Assembly: GCA_030527825.1 (NCBI GenBank)
Contig: JAUNAC010000002.1
Location: forward strand, 834,705 to 898,704
DNA from: Lautropia sp.
Lineage (GTDB): Bacteria > Pseudomonadota > Gammaproteobacteria > Burkholderiales > Burkholderiaceae_E
Direction of reading: 5' to 3'
Length of the DNA: 64,000 nt
Shown: positions 41,022-49,911 of the stretch, one piece after another
How the letters are laid out: each line of letters starts with the position of its first letter
Position numbering within the stretch: position 1 is the first letter of the stretch
Notes under the pieces: generated by a model
The model's input: the letters and a program-made list of their open reading frames with translations, nothing else
What the model was told of the DNA's origin: nothing
Databases searched by the model: none
Position numbers and translations under genes: made by a program

Positions 41022-42536
41022 ATGTCCAACATCATCAATCACTATCTTGATGGGCAACGCACAGATGGCAAATCCAGTCGTCGTCAGCCCGTATACAACC
41101 CCGCAACGGGACAGCAGACAGCCGAAGTGCTGCTCGCAGAGAAGGCCGATATCGATCAGGCCGTGGCAGCTGCCAGAGCCGCCTTCCCAGCCTGGGCAGC
41201 CATGCCATCGGTGCGCCGGACCCGTATCCTGATGCGCTTTCTGAATCTGTTGAATCAGCATCACGACGCACTGGCACTGGCCATTACCCGGGAACATGGC
41301 AAAGTGTTCACGGATGCCAAGGGCGAAGTCATGCGTGGTATCGAGATCGTCGAGTTTGCCTGTGGCGCACCGCAGCTGCTCAAGGGCGCCTACAGCGAGC
41401 GGGTCAGCAGCAACATCGACAACTGGACGATACGTCAGCCACTTGGCGTCGTGGCCGGCATTACGCCGTTCAACTTTCCTGTCATGGTGCCAATGTGGAT
41501 GTTCCCGCTTGCCATCGCTTGTGGAAACACCTTTGTCCTGAAACCCAGTCCGAATGATCCGACCCCCAGCCTGATGATTGCCGACCTGCTGAAGGAAGCC
41601 GGCCTGCCCGACGGCGTATTCAACGTCGTTCAAGGCGACAAGGTTGCCGTGGATGCTCTTCTGAAGAACCCCGACGTGAAAGCGGTAAGTTTTGTCGGGT
41701 CCACGCCGATCGCCAATTACATCTACGAAACAGCCGCTCATGAGGGCAAGCGGGTTCAGGCGCTGGGCGGGGCCAAGAATCACATGATCATCATGCCTGA
41801 CGCTGACATGAACAAGGCCGCGGATGCATTGATAGGTGCTGCTTATGGCAGCGCCGGCGAACGCTGCATGGCCATTTCGGTGGCTGTTCTGGTAGATGGC
41901 GCGGCCGAGCAGATCATTCCAGCGCTGAAGTCTCGTATTCAGAAGCTGCGCATCACTCAAGGAGAAAAACTCGATGCCGACATGGGCCCCATTATCAACC
42001 GCGCCGCACTGGAGCGGATCAAGGGGTATATCCAGATGGGCGTGGACGAAGGCGCCTCACTGCTTGTCGACGGACGCAGTTTTGACGCAGGTATCGCCGG
42101 GGAATGCTGCCGCGAAGGCTACTGGCTGGGAGCCACACTATTCGATCACGTCACGTCGAAGATGCGGATCTACCACGAAGAGATCTTTGGCCCCGTACTG
42201 GCCTGCGTACGAGTACCGGATTTCGACCAAGCACTTCAGCTGATCAACAACCACGAATTTGGCAATGGTGTCTCCTGCTTTACCAGCAATGGTTACATCG
42301 CCAACCGGTTTGCACATGAAGTCGAGGTTGGTATGGTCGGCATTAATGTGCCCATTCCCGTACCCATGGCCTGGCAGGGGTTTGGCGGCTGGAAGCGCAG
42401 TCTATTCGGCGACATGCATGCCTATGGCGAAGAAGGTGTACGCTTCTATACTCGTCAGAAATCAGTCATGCAGCGTTGGCCTGAAAGCATCAGCAGCGGC
42501 GCTGCCTTTGCCATGCCCACATCCAATGACGGCTGA
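41022..42536 (+). CDS. mmsA: CoA-acylating methylmalonate-semialdehyde dehydrogenase (IolA/MmsA)
   Basis: Last step of inositol breakdown: malonic semialdehyde to acetyl-CoA (and methylmalonic semialdehyde to propionyl-CoA in valine use). The 504-aa ALDH-family product has the catalytic Cys282 in [14 protein letters not shown]. It also has [19 protein letters not shown], the family hallmark, [16 protein letters not shown] for NAD, and the C-terminal [17 protein letters not shown]. An AGGAGACACC ribosome binding site precedes the ATG. It is the last iol gene; with iolB, C, D, E and G the set is complete. Confidence 0.95.
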   Translation: MSNIINHYLDGQRTDGKSSRRQPVYNPATGQQTAEVLLAEKADIDQAVAAARAAFPAWAAMPSVRRTRILMRFLNLLNQHHDALALAITREHGKVFTDAKGEVMRGIEIVEFACGAPQLLKGAYSERVSSNIDNWTIRQPLGVVAGITPFNFPVMVPMWMFPLAIACGNTFVLKPSPNDPTPSLMIADLLKEAGLPDGVFNVVQGDKVAVDALLKNPDVKAVSFVGSTPIANYIYETAAHEGKRVQALGGAKNHMIIMPDADMNKAADALIGAAYGSAGERCMAISVAVLVDGAAEQIIPALKSRIQKLRITQGEKLDADMGPIINRAALERIKGYIQMGVDEGASLLVDGRSFDAGIAGECCREGYWLGATLFDHVTSKMRIYHEEIFGPVLACVRVPDFDQALQLINNHEFGNGVSCFTSNGYIANRFAHEVEVGMVGINVPIPVPMAWQGFGGWKRSLFGDMHAYGEEGVRFYTRQKSVMQRWPESISSGAAFAMPTSNDG

Positions 42537-42913
42537 CCCGACACCCTACAGCAAGATGACTCGCTCACTCCGAGCGCCATGACACCCGTGGCAGAGAAGC
42601 AGCGGTTGCCCTGTGAATAAGCGCTTAAATTCTACAAAATCGGATCGCATGGGGATCACTTCTCGTTGATACTACCACCATCAGCTAGCTGGATGGAGAT
42701 CGGCTGCGTTAAGATTTCCGTTTGCATGTCGGGCCCCTGGCAGTTCCGGAGGCTCGGCATCATGAAGTCCCAATGCCAGATCCTTCTTCTTGCCCTCTTG
42801 CGATGCACCCGACCGCCTTTTGCCTTCCTGACATTTTGCCGCTTAATCTGCCAAATCCCCCTTCCCCAAGCCAGTCTCATGTGCAGCGTCTGGCTGCCCA
42901 TAGCCCGGGGTAC
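42537..42913. other. Intergenic region before the metallo-beta-lactamase gene
   Basis: Just after mmsA lies CGCTC-ACTCC-GAGCG, a small stem-loop. An AT-rich patch around 42625-42645 (AAATTCTACAAAATC) could hold a promoter for the next gene. The reading frame of that gene stays open back to 42722, but the translated part is Pro/His/Cys-rich with no family resemblance, so I treat it as untranslated. Confidence 0.4.
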
Positions 42914-43975
42914 GTGGGCCAGATCCGTCATGCCTTGGCACGCTGCGCCGTTCCTATGCTGCTGTTTGTACAGGCACTTCTGCCCACTCCTTCGATTGCG
43001 GCCTCGACGACATCAGCTGCTGCTTCAGCCTCCAGTCAAGTCACAACCACACACTGTCACAACCCCACCCTCAACCTCATTGTCCTCGGCTCCGGCGGTC
43101 CCGAGCTGAACGACCAGCGCGCGTCCACCGGATACCTGCTGCGGGAAGGCGAGCGCGCCCGGATCCTGATCGACTTCGGTGCAGGTAGCGCCAGCACCTT
43201 TGAAAAAGTCCGTGCCCAGATCAGTGACCTGAAAGCCGTTCTGCTCTCTCACCTACACGTTGACCACACTAATGACCTGCCTGCCCTGGTCAAGGCTTCC
43301 TTCTTCTCCAACCGCACCCATGACCTGCCCATTCTGGGACCAAGTGGCAACGATGTCGTCCCCGATACCACGACCTTTATCCAGCGCCTTTTTGGCGAAC
43401 GGGGCGCCTGGTCCTATCTGTCCGACTTCCTGACAGGTGACGCGCGCTTCCAACTCAGGCCCCAGACCATCAACGCTCAACTGCCCAAAGGCATTCCGGA
43501 GCGCACCTTTGAACCATTTACCACCACGATTGATGGCTATACGCTGCGAGCCATCGGTGTCTCGCATGGTCTGATGCCTTCTCTGGCCTGGCGTATCGAA
43601 AAGGATGGCTGCAGCGTGGTCATTTCTGGAGACACCAGCAATATCGGCCATACCCTTGACCCGCTGGTCAGGGGCGCCGACCTTTTTATTGCCCACAATG
43701 CTGTCCCTGAGAAGACCCGTGACCCCATTGCGCTGCGCCTGCACATGCCCCCCTCGGAAATCGGCCGGATTGCCGCACAGGGTCAGCCGCACACGCTTGT
43801 CCTCTCTCACTTCATGCAACGCAGCCGGTTTGTTCAGCGTCAAACGCGTGCTTACATACAGCAGCATTACAATGGCCCCATCCTTTTTTCCTTCGATGGC
43901 GACCGTTATGATCTTGCCACCGGGAAACGGACGCCCATGAGCAAATTGGACATTTCCCCAGACAAACAGCGTTGA
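42914..43975 (+). CDS. Exported metallo-beta-lactamase-fold hydrolase
   Basis: A periplasmic or secreted zinc hydrolase of unknown substrate. From the GTG at 42914 (353 aa) the N-terminus is a signal peptide: a short basic start, hydrophobic PMLLFVQALLPTPSIAA. The fold follows: LNLIVLGSGGPELNDQRAS, the zinc motif HLHVDH at 113-118, CSVVISGDTSNIGHTLDPL with the bridging Asp, and LVLSHFMQRSRF with the last His. It resembles the RNase Z/arylsulfatase-like branch rather than antibiotic-degrading enzymes. Other starts are an ATG at 42773 or a GTG at 42881. It stands alone between the iol and eut modules. Confidence 0.8.
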   Translation: MGQIRHALARCAVPMLLFVQALLPTPSIAASTTSAAASASSQVTTTHCHNPTLNLIVLGSGGPELNDQRASTGYLLREGERARILIDFGAGSASTFEKVRAQISDLKAVLLSHLHVDHTNDLPALVKASFFSNRTHDLPILGPSGNDVVPDTTTFIQRLFGERGAWSYLSDFLTGDARFQLRPQTINAQLPKGIPERTFEPFTTTIDGYTLRAIGVSHGLMPSLAWRIEKDGCSVVISGDTSNIGHTLDPLVRGADLFIAHNAVPEKTRDPIALRLHMPPSEIGRIAAQGQPHTLVLSHFMQRSRFVQRQTRAYIQQHYNGPILFSFDGDRYDLATGKRTPMSKLDISPDKQR

Positions 43976-43997
43976 CCACGGCCGACAAATTCGCGCA

Positions 43998-44019
43998 GGC
44001 CCTGCCTGTCGGCAGGGCC
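43998..44019. terminator. Hairpin between convergent genes
   Basis: Perfect 9-bp stem GGCCCTGCC (43998-44006) with GGCAGGGCC (44011-44019) and loop TGTC, midway between the stops of the metallo-beta-lactamase-fold gene and eutC. No U-run follows on either strand, so it is terminator-like rather than a textbook Rho-independent terminator. Confidence 0.5.
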
Positions 44020-44067
44020 GCGGCCATCCGGGGCCAGGGACAGGCAATGTCCACCAGGGAAACATCC

Positions 44068-44883
44068 CTACCCGCCGGGTAATGACTCAGTATCCGTATT
44101 GTCCTTGAGCGCCACGCCGGACAATCTCAACTTTCGTGCCTGAGTCATCAGATACAAAAGTCGATGCACAGCCATCGGATAAGACAGACCCTGCGGCCGG
44201 ATATTGGAGATGCAATTGCGCAAATCATCCGTCGTCCCCACCCGGGGTTGCCAGGTCATGTAGATACCCAGGCTGTCCGGAGAACTCAGACCCGGTCGCT
44301 CACCGATTAGCACCACCACCAGGGAAGCTCGCAACTTCGCCCCGACCTCGTCACCAACGGCGACCCGGGCATGCTTGACCAGTACCAGAGGGCCAACTCG
44401 CCAGTGCTGCTCATGTAGTGCGGGCAAAAGTACCTGCAACAACGGAACAGCATGGCTGTTAATCGCCCGAGAAGACAACCCATCCCCGATCACAATCACC
44501 ACGTCAGGAGGCTGACCATCGCCATCCGCTCCCAGCTCCGCCAGCAACTCTGCGGACGCAGCATCCAGACGTCTTCCAAGATCGGGACGTTGCAGATAGA
44601 CAGCCCGTGAATCAGCCGCACTACGCAGTAGCACGACCGACTCCCCGAGCGCCTGCAACTCAGAATCCAGTAGGCAGAAATCCGCGGGCTGCTGTACGGC
44701 CTGCCGCGCCTGGGCGTGAGCCAGTTGAAACTCAAGATGAGGTCGAGTGGGCAGACTAACCCCGGTCCGGCCCAGTGCGATACGTGCCGGAGTAAAACGG
44801 CGCAACTCTTGCCAGGGATTCGCTGTCACTACCCGTCCGTTGTCAGGTCGAACCAGATGATCGTCATGCCGTTTTTTGTCCAT
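44068..44883 (-). CDS. eutC: Ethanolamine ammonia-lyase small subunit EutC
   Basis: Small subunit of the adenosylcobalamin-dependent enzyme that splits ethanolamine to acetaldehyde and ammonia. The ATG at 44881-44883 is preceded by AGAGGTGTGC, giving 271 aa starting MDKKRHDDHLVRPDN. Family motifs are ARIALGRTGVSLPTRPHLEFQ, VVIVIGDGLSSRAINSHAVP (part of the cobalamin site), VLIGERPGLSSPDSLGIY and NCISNIRPQGLSYP. It follows eutB after 31 bp. Confidence 0.95.
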   Translation of the reverse strand: MDKKRHDDHLVRPDNGRVVTANPWQELRRFTPARIALGRTGVSLPTRPHLEFQLAHAQARQAVQQPADFCLLDSELQALGESVVLLRSAADSRAVYLQRPDLGRRLDAASAELLAELGADGDGQPPDVVIVIGDGLSSRAINSHAVPLLQVLLPALHEQHWRVGPLVLVKHARVAVGDEVGAKLRASLVVVLIGERPGLSSPDSLGIYMTWQPRVGTTDDLRNCISNIRPQGLSYPMAVHRLLYLMTQARKLRLSGVALKDNTDTESLPGG

Positions 44884-44914
44884 GCACACCTCTGGCATCT
44901 CGCTACCCTCCAGA

Positions 44915-46282
44915 TCATATCGCGCCAGCCAATGCTGGCAGAAATGGCTGCGCCAGAGTACGCGAAAGCCTCAATCCCGGTCCTGGTTCGAGAATGCCCA
45001 TCGCATACAGCCACGCCTCGAACTCCGGCGATGGCTTCAACCCGAGCACCTGCCGGAGATAGAGTGCATCATGAAACGACGTTGTCTGATAGTTCAGCAT
45101 GATGTCATCTGATCCCGGAATACCCATGATGAAATTGATGCCCGCCACACCGAACAGCGTCAACAGAACATCCATGTCATTCTGGTCAGCCTCTGCATGA
45201 TTGGTATAGCAGATATCGCATCCCATCGGCAGACCGAGCAACTTCCCGCAGAAATGGTCTTCCAGGCCGGCCCGGATGATCTGCTTGCCGTCATACAGGT
45301 ACTCTGGTCCGATGAAACCCACCACGGTGTTAACAAGCAGGGGAGAAAAACGTCTTGCCACCGCATAGGCACGTGCCTCCAGTGTCTGCTGATCCACGCC
45401 ATGATGGGCGCCTGCCGATAGCGCACTGCCTTGCCCAGTTTCAAAATACATCACGTTTTTCCCGACGCAGCCCCTCTGCAGGGCCAGAGCCGCCTGCTGT
45501 CCCTCCTCCAGGAGTGCCAGATTTATTCCAAAACTTCGATTGGCCGCCTCAGTCCCGGCAATCGACTGAAAAACCAGATCCACCGGCGCCCCCCGATTGA
45601 TCGCTTCGATAGTTGTCGTAACATGCGTAAGTACGCAGGACTGAGTCGGAATGTCATATTTCCGGATAACCTTGTCCAGCATGCTCATAATCCGGATCAC
45701 CGCACCGACATTGTCCGTGGCCGGATTAATGCCGATGACCGCATCTCCATTACCATACATCAGCCCGTCCACGATGCTTGCGGCGATTCCAACCGGATCA
45801 TCGGTCGGATGATTCGGTTGCAAACGTGTCGACATTCTTCCGGCCATGCCTATCGTGTTCCGAAACGCAGTCACTACCCGGCATTTTCTGGCGATCAGAA
45901 TGAGATCCTGATTGCGGCAGATTTTCGACACGGCCGCCACCATTTCAGGCGTCAACCCCGGAGCCAGTCGGGTCAGTGTGCCTGTATCGGCCTGCTCCGA
46001 AAGCAGCCAGTCACGCAAACCGCCCACCGTCATATGCGATATCGGCGCAAATGCGGTCGCATCATGCGTATCCAGTATCAGGCGTGTGACCTCGTCCTGC
46101 TCATACGGCACGACAGGCTCATTCAGAAAACGCTTCAGCGGCTGCTCTGCCAGCGCCATCTGTGCCCGCACGCGCTCCTCCTCTCCCTCGGCGGCAATGC
46201 CGGCCAGCCGGTCCCCCGAACGCTCTGGCGACGCTTTTGCCAGCAATGTTTTCAGTGCACCCGCTCCCTGATCTGTGTCCAT
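44915..46282 (-). CDS. eutB: Ethanolamine ammonia-lyase large subunit EutB
   Basis: Catalytic TIM-barrel subunit binding ethanolamine and the upper face of the cobalamin. The ATG at 46280-46282 shares its A with the permease stop (TGATG), so translation is coupled. The 455-aa product contains ICRNQDLILIARKCRVVTAFRNTIG, RMSTRLQPNHPTDDPVGI, NPATDNVGAVIRIM, FETGQGSALSAGAHHGVDQQ and MGIPGSDDIMLNYQTTSFHD, all family hallmarks. The frame is open far upstream on the permease's other strand phase, but that part is not EutB. Confidence 0.96.
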   Translation of the reverse strand: MDTDQGAGALKTLLAKASPERSGDRLAGIAAEGEEERVRAQMALAEQPLKRFLNEPVVPYEQDEVTRLILDTHDATAFAPISHMTVGGLRDWLLSEQADTGTLTRLAPGLTPEMVAAVSKICRNQDLILIARKCRVVTAFRNTIGMAGRMSTRLQPNHPTDDPVGIAASIVDGLMYGNGDAVIGINPATDNVGAVIRIMSMLDKVIRKYDIPTQSCVLTHVTTTIEAINRGAPVDLVFQSIAGTEAANRSFGINLALLEEGQQAALALQRGCVGKNVMYFETGQGSALSAGAHHGVDQQTLEARAYAVARRFSPLLVNTVVGFIGPEYLYDGKQIIRAGLEDHFCGKLLGLPMGCDICYTNHAEADQNDMDVLLTLFGVAGINFIMGIPGSDDIMLNYQTTSFHDALYLRQVLGLKPSPEFEAWLYAMGILEPGPGLRLSRTLAQPFLPALAGAI

Positions 46283-47712
46283 CAGTCTCCCTCCCCCGGT
46301 GCCTCGGCCACCAGATGGTGGCGACTGTAGATGGCGAAATAGGCAACAAACACAGCGTAAACGATCACCGCTCCGGCAAGCACCCGGGTATCCACCAGAA
46401 AGCCCGCAACCACCGCCAGACAAGCCAGCAGCAGCGCCACACCTGATGTCCAGATGCCACCGGGCGTCCGGTACGGGCGGGCCAGATCCGGTTCGCTGAT
46501 GCGCAGCCGAATATGGGCGGCCATCATCATGACATAGGATATGGTCGCGCCGAATACAGCCACCAGAATCAGCAGATCCCCCTGCCGGGTCAGGGACAGC
46601 ACAAATCCGGTCAGGCCCGGCACAATCAGCGCCACCACAGGTGTTTTCCGTGCCGACGTCAACGACAGCACGCGCGGCAGATAGCCGGCGCGGGACATGG
46701 CAAACACCAGTCGGGAATAACCGTAGATGATCGAAAAAAAGCTGGCAATCAGTCCTGCGAGTCCGACCAGATTGACAAAACCGGCGACCCAGGCAGGTAC
46801 ACTCTGATTCCGCAACAGGCTCAGCGCAGCCACCAGCGGATTGCCCGCTGACGTCAGCTCGGCGGCACCGGCCGCTCCCACACAGACCACCAGAATCAGT
46901 GCGCAAAACAGGACCAGCAACAAAATGGCCCCGATCAGCCCCCGCGGCAGATCCCGTTTCGGATCATTCGCCTCCTCCGCTGCCAATGGCACCCCTTCCA
47001 CAGCAAGAAAGAACCAGATGGCGTACGGAATCGCCGCCCAGATACCCATGTAGCCATAGGGAAGAAAAGCACTTGCGCCCAGCGCGTGCGTCGGCGGAAT
47101 GTCAAAGAGATTGGTCAACCGTACATGCGCTGCCATCACCACCACAAACACCGCCAGCGCCACCACGGCCAGCGCCGTCACGGCAAAGATCAGGCGCAGT
47201 GCCTCACCGGCACCATAAACATGGATGCCCAGAAAAACGGCGTAAAACACCAGGTAGACCAACCAGCCGTCAATACCGAAAAGCGACTGACAATAGGCGC
47301 CGATAAACGTCACGATTGCCGCCGGTGCAATTGCATACTCCATGAGAATGGCCACACCGCACAAAAACCCTCCCCAGGGACCAAACGCCCGCCGTGCAAA
47401 CCCATAACCGCCGCCGGCGGTCGGTGCAATGGTAGCCAGCTCGGCCAATGCAAAACACATGCAGGTATACATCGTGGCCATCAGCACGGAAGCCAGCGCC
47501 AGCCCGCCCCAGCCTCCCGTCTTCAGCCCGAAATTCCAGCCGGCGTAATCGCCCGAGATGACATAGGCCACCCCCAGTCCAACCAGCAGCAACCACCCGG
47601 CCGCCCCCTGACGCAACTGGCGGTGGGAAAAATAATCCGCATCAACATGATCATGGCCGATCCCACCCGGCTCCTTATGCGTGGGCAATGTCTGCGACAG
47701 CGAATCAGTCAT
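46282..47712 (-). CDS. eat: Ethanolamine permease (APC family)
   Basis: Uptake of ethanolamine across the inner membrane. Starting at the ATG 47710-47712, preceded by GGAGGAAACATC, the 476-aa product has about 12 hydrophobic helices. It includes GLGVAYVISGDYAGWNFGL and LAELATIAPTAGGGYGFARRAFGPWGG, which match Eat-type amino-acid/ethanolamine permeases. First gene of the permease-eutB-eutC run. I name it by context as well as by sequence. The symbol eat is used for this family in pseudomonads. Confidence 0.88.
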   Translation of the reverse strand: MTDSLSQTLPTHKEPGGIGHDHVDADYFSHRQLRQGAAGWLLLVGLGVAYVISGDYAGWNFGLKTGGWGGLALASVLMATMYTCMCFALAELATIAPTAGGGYGFARRAFGPWGGFLCGVAILMEYAIAPAAIVTFIGAYCQSLFGIDGWLVYLVFYAVFLGIHVYGAGEALRLIFAVTALAVVALAVFVVVMAAHVRLTNLFDIPPTHALGASAFLPYGYMGIWAAIPYAIWFFLAVEGVPLAAEEANDPKRDLPRGLIGAILLLVLFCALILVVCVGAAGAAELTSAGNPLVAALSLLRNQSVPAWVAGFVNLVGLAGLIASFFSIIYGYSRLVFAMSRAGYLPRVLSLTSARKTPVVALIVPGLTGFVLSLTRQGDLLILVAVFGATISYVMMMAAHIRLRISEPDLARPYRTPGGIWTSGVALLLACLAVVAGFLVDTRVLAGAVIVYAVFVAYFAIYSRHHLVAEAPGEGD

Positions 47713-47953
47713 GATGTTTCCTCCTTCACGCTGAGGAAACCAATCTAGCCCACCCCGTGAATCGCGGACTATCCACTTTCGGCAAAGTCCGGCCCTCCGG
47801 CTGATCCAGGCATCCGTATTTACCCGAGATCGGAAGGTCTGCGCCTCGCATGCCATCCGGATTAACCCATGCCTGTACCCCCAGCTCGGCCCTTAAATCG
47901 CACAATGTCCTGACAGGCAATCGACGCAAATATGTATGCGGAGACCACTATTC
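47713..47953. promoter_or_regulatory. Divergent control region between the permease and the EutR-like gene
   Basis: A 241-bp divergent gap that should hold both promoters and the activator site. I found no clear sigma-54 or sigma-70 boxes and no strong inverted repeat. No coding sequence is supported. Confidence 0.4.
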
Positions 47954-48949
47954 ATGACATCACCTGCTGGCGCACGCATCCGGTGGCAACATTGCAAAGA
48001 TATAGACCAACAGGCTGAAGTCCTGGGAGACTGGCAACGACGTTGCATACAGATTGGCACCGGGCCATTCCATGGTTCGTGGCTGGATATCTGGCTTGGC
48101 GGGACAGTACGTCTTCTACGCGAATTCACGACGGCAGCACTGCAACAGCACGGCCGTGTCGACACGGCCGTGCTTGCCATTGGGATTCCATACACGCCTT
48201 GCGAACATATACTGTTCTGTGATCAGCCCTGTTGCGGATACCCGCTACTCGTATTTTCCGGGCAGACATCATTTGCATTCCATTCACCGGCACAGATGGA
48301 CATGCAGTTCATGACACTGTACCAGGCAGATATTGGCTACTGGCTTGATACTGACGAATATATGGCCCTGACACGCTGCCTGCAGACACCACGCGTGCTC
48401 CCGACCAGCCCGGCGGTCGTCCAACCGCTGCTGGTAGATCTATTGCTGATACAGCGACACTATCGTAACCATTATCGTGTTATGGAAACTGAACCGGCAT
48501 GCGCAAACAGCATGGCGCGACACCTCACAAGACAGGTCAGCATGCTGCTGGCAGCATCGCTTGAGACACCCGCCGCCATCGGACGCAGCCAGCAGCACCA
48601 CGCGCAACTGGTGGACAGGGTACGGCAACGGGCGGAATCTCTTGCCGCTGACACAGCACTGATGAACATCGGCGCATTGTGTCGCGAGCTGGGTACCAGC
48701 CGGCGCACCCTGCAATATGCCTTTCAGCAGACATTGGGTATCAGCCCGCAGCGCTACCTGCGGGCGCTACGCCTGGATGGCGCACGGCGGGCCATCAAAC
48801 AGGGGCACAGCGTGGCCAGTGCGGCCGCTACCTGGGGCTTCTGGCATTTCGGCCGCTTTGCGCGGGAATACTGTCTGCATTTCGGAGAGCTGCCCTCGCA
48901 GGCTGCCGCGCGGCAGCGTGTCAAACCGATAGAATTGCTGGCTGAATAA
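47954..48949 (+). CDS. AraC-family transcriptional regulator, EutR-like
   Basis: Probable activator of the divergent ethanolamine genes, expected by analogy with EutR to sense ethanolamine with adenosylcobalamin. The product (331 aa from the ATG at 47954, which follows CGGAGA by about 10 bp; an ATG at 47936 is possible) has an N-terminal effector domain. The C-terminal double HTH reads ALMNIGALCRELGTSRRTLQYAFQQTLGISPQRYLRALRLDGARRAI (shown only to mark the HTH; start about residue 232). The second helix region is SVASAAATWGFWHFGRFAREY. A 28-bp perfect palindrome lies inside the gene at 48147-48174. Confidence 0.85.
   Translation: MTSPAGARIRWQHCKDIDQQAEVLGDWQRRCIQIGTGPFHGSWLDIWLGGTVRLLREFTTAALQQHGRVDTAVLAIGIPYTPCEHILFCDQPCCGYPLLVFSGQTSFAFHSPAQMDMQFMTLYQADIGYWLDTDEYMALTRCLQTPRVLPTSPAVVQPLLVDLLLIQRHYRNHYRVMETEPACANSMARHLTRQVSMLLAASLETPAAIGRSQQHHAQLVDRVRQRAESLAADTALMNIGALCRELGTSRRTLQYAFQQTLGISPQRYLRALRLDGARRAIKQGHSVASAAATWGFWHFGRFAREYCLHFGELPSQAAARQRVKPIELLAE
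48147..48174. repeat. 28-bp perfect palindrome inside the EutR-like gene
   Basis: Two copies of the self-palindromic decamer CACGGCCGTG (48149-48158 and 48163-48172) flank TCGA, and the flanking AG/CT also pair, so 28 bases form an exact inverted repeat with no spacer. It encodes part of the N-terminal domain (QHGRVDTAVLA). Nothing comparable was seen elsewhere in the window. Confidence 0.85.
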
Positions 48950-48982
48950 CCGATCAACCCCAACTCAACAAGACGCCGCGCC

Positions 48983-49834
48983 ATGACAGATCCAAGACAA
49001 GCCCTCATCGAATCCGCCTGGGAAAACCGCCAGAAGCTTGATCCTGCCAGCACTTCCCCGGACATCCGCCAGGCCGTCGAATCCGTTCTGGCCGATCTGG
49101 ACGCTGGTGCTCTCCGCGTTGCCACCCGTACAACTGATGCCGCCGCCAAGGGTGCTGCTCGCTGGCAAGTGCAGCAATGGATCAAAAAGGCCGTCCTGCT
49201 GTCATTCCGGCTGGCCGACAACTTACCGATGCAGGCCGGTATGCTGCAATTTTTTGACAAGGTCCCGACCAAGTTCGATGGCATGGACGCAGCTGACTTT
49301 GCAAGGGCAGGCTACCGGGTGGTGCCACCCGCCGTCGCTCGCCGCGGCTCGTTCATCGGCCGCAACGTGGTACTGATGCCCTCCTACGTCAACATCGGGG
49401 CCTATGTCGACGAAGGTACGATGGTTGACACTTGGGCCACTGTCGGGTCATGTGCGCAGATTGGCAGAAATGTCCATTTGTCTGGTGGAGTAGGCATTGG
49501 CGGGGTACTGGAACCGCTGCAGGCCAACCCCACCATCATTGAGGACAACTGTTTTATCGGCGCCCGCTCGGAAGTGGTCGAAGGTGTCGTCGTCGAGGAA
49601 AACTCGGTGCTGGCCATGGGTGTATATCTCAGCCAGTCCACCAAGATCTACGAACGCGAAACCGGCAAAGTGTACTACGGCCGGGTTCCGGCAGGGTCGG
49701 TGGTGGTACCGGGCAGCCTCCCGTCGAAGGATGGACGCGTCAGCCTGGCGTGTGCTGTCATTGTGAAGCGGGTCGATGCCCAGACACGGGCCAAGACCGC
49801 CATCAATGACCTGTTGCGCGGGGCTGATGCCTGA
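48983..49834 (+). CDS. dapD: Tetrahydrodipicolinate N-succinyltransferase DapD
   Basis: Commits tetrahydrodipicolinate to the succinylase branch of lysine/diaminopimelate synthesis, using succinyl-CoA. The 283-aa product has an N-terminal helical domain ([20 protein letters not shown]) and a left-handed beta-helix: [30 protein letters not shown] (core of the family signature, from residue 112), [20 protein letters not shown] and [19 protein letters not shown]. It starts 33 bp after the EutR-like gene but is unrelated to it; DapC, its pathway successor, is at 26437. Confidence 0.96.
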   Translation: MTDPRQALIESAWENRQKLDPASTSPDIRQAVESVLADLDAGALRVATRTTDAAAKGAARWQVQQWIKKAVLLSFRLADNLPMQAGMLQFFDKVPTKFDGMDAADFARAGYRVVPPAVARRGSFIGRNVVLMPSYVNIGAYVDEGTMVDTWATVGSCAQIGRNVHLSGGVGIGGVLEPLQANPTIIEDNCFIGARSEVVEGVVVEENSVLAMGVYLSQSTKIYERETGKVYYGRVPAGSVVVPGSLPSKDGRVSLACAVIVKRVDAQTRAKTAINDLLRGADA

Positions 49835-49911
49835 CCCGGATCCCGGTTGATCCGGATCGGACACGTATAGCGGCCTTCGGGCCTCCTCCCTTCCGGATTC
49901 TCACTCAGACC

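Noticed and set aside
40803..41960. 385-codon open frame opposite the mmsA-like gene
   Set aside because: Antisense to a clear aldehyde dehydrogenase; no domain and no ribosome binding site.
43253..44065. 270-codon open frame opposite the metallo-beta-lactamase-fold gene
   Set aside because: The plus-strand gene has complete zinc motifs and a signal peptide; the antisense product has none.
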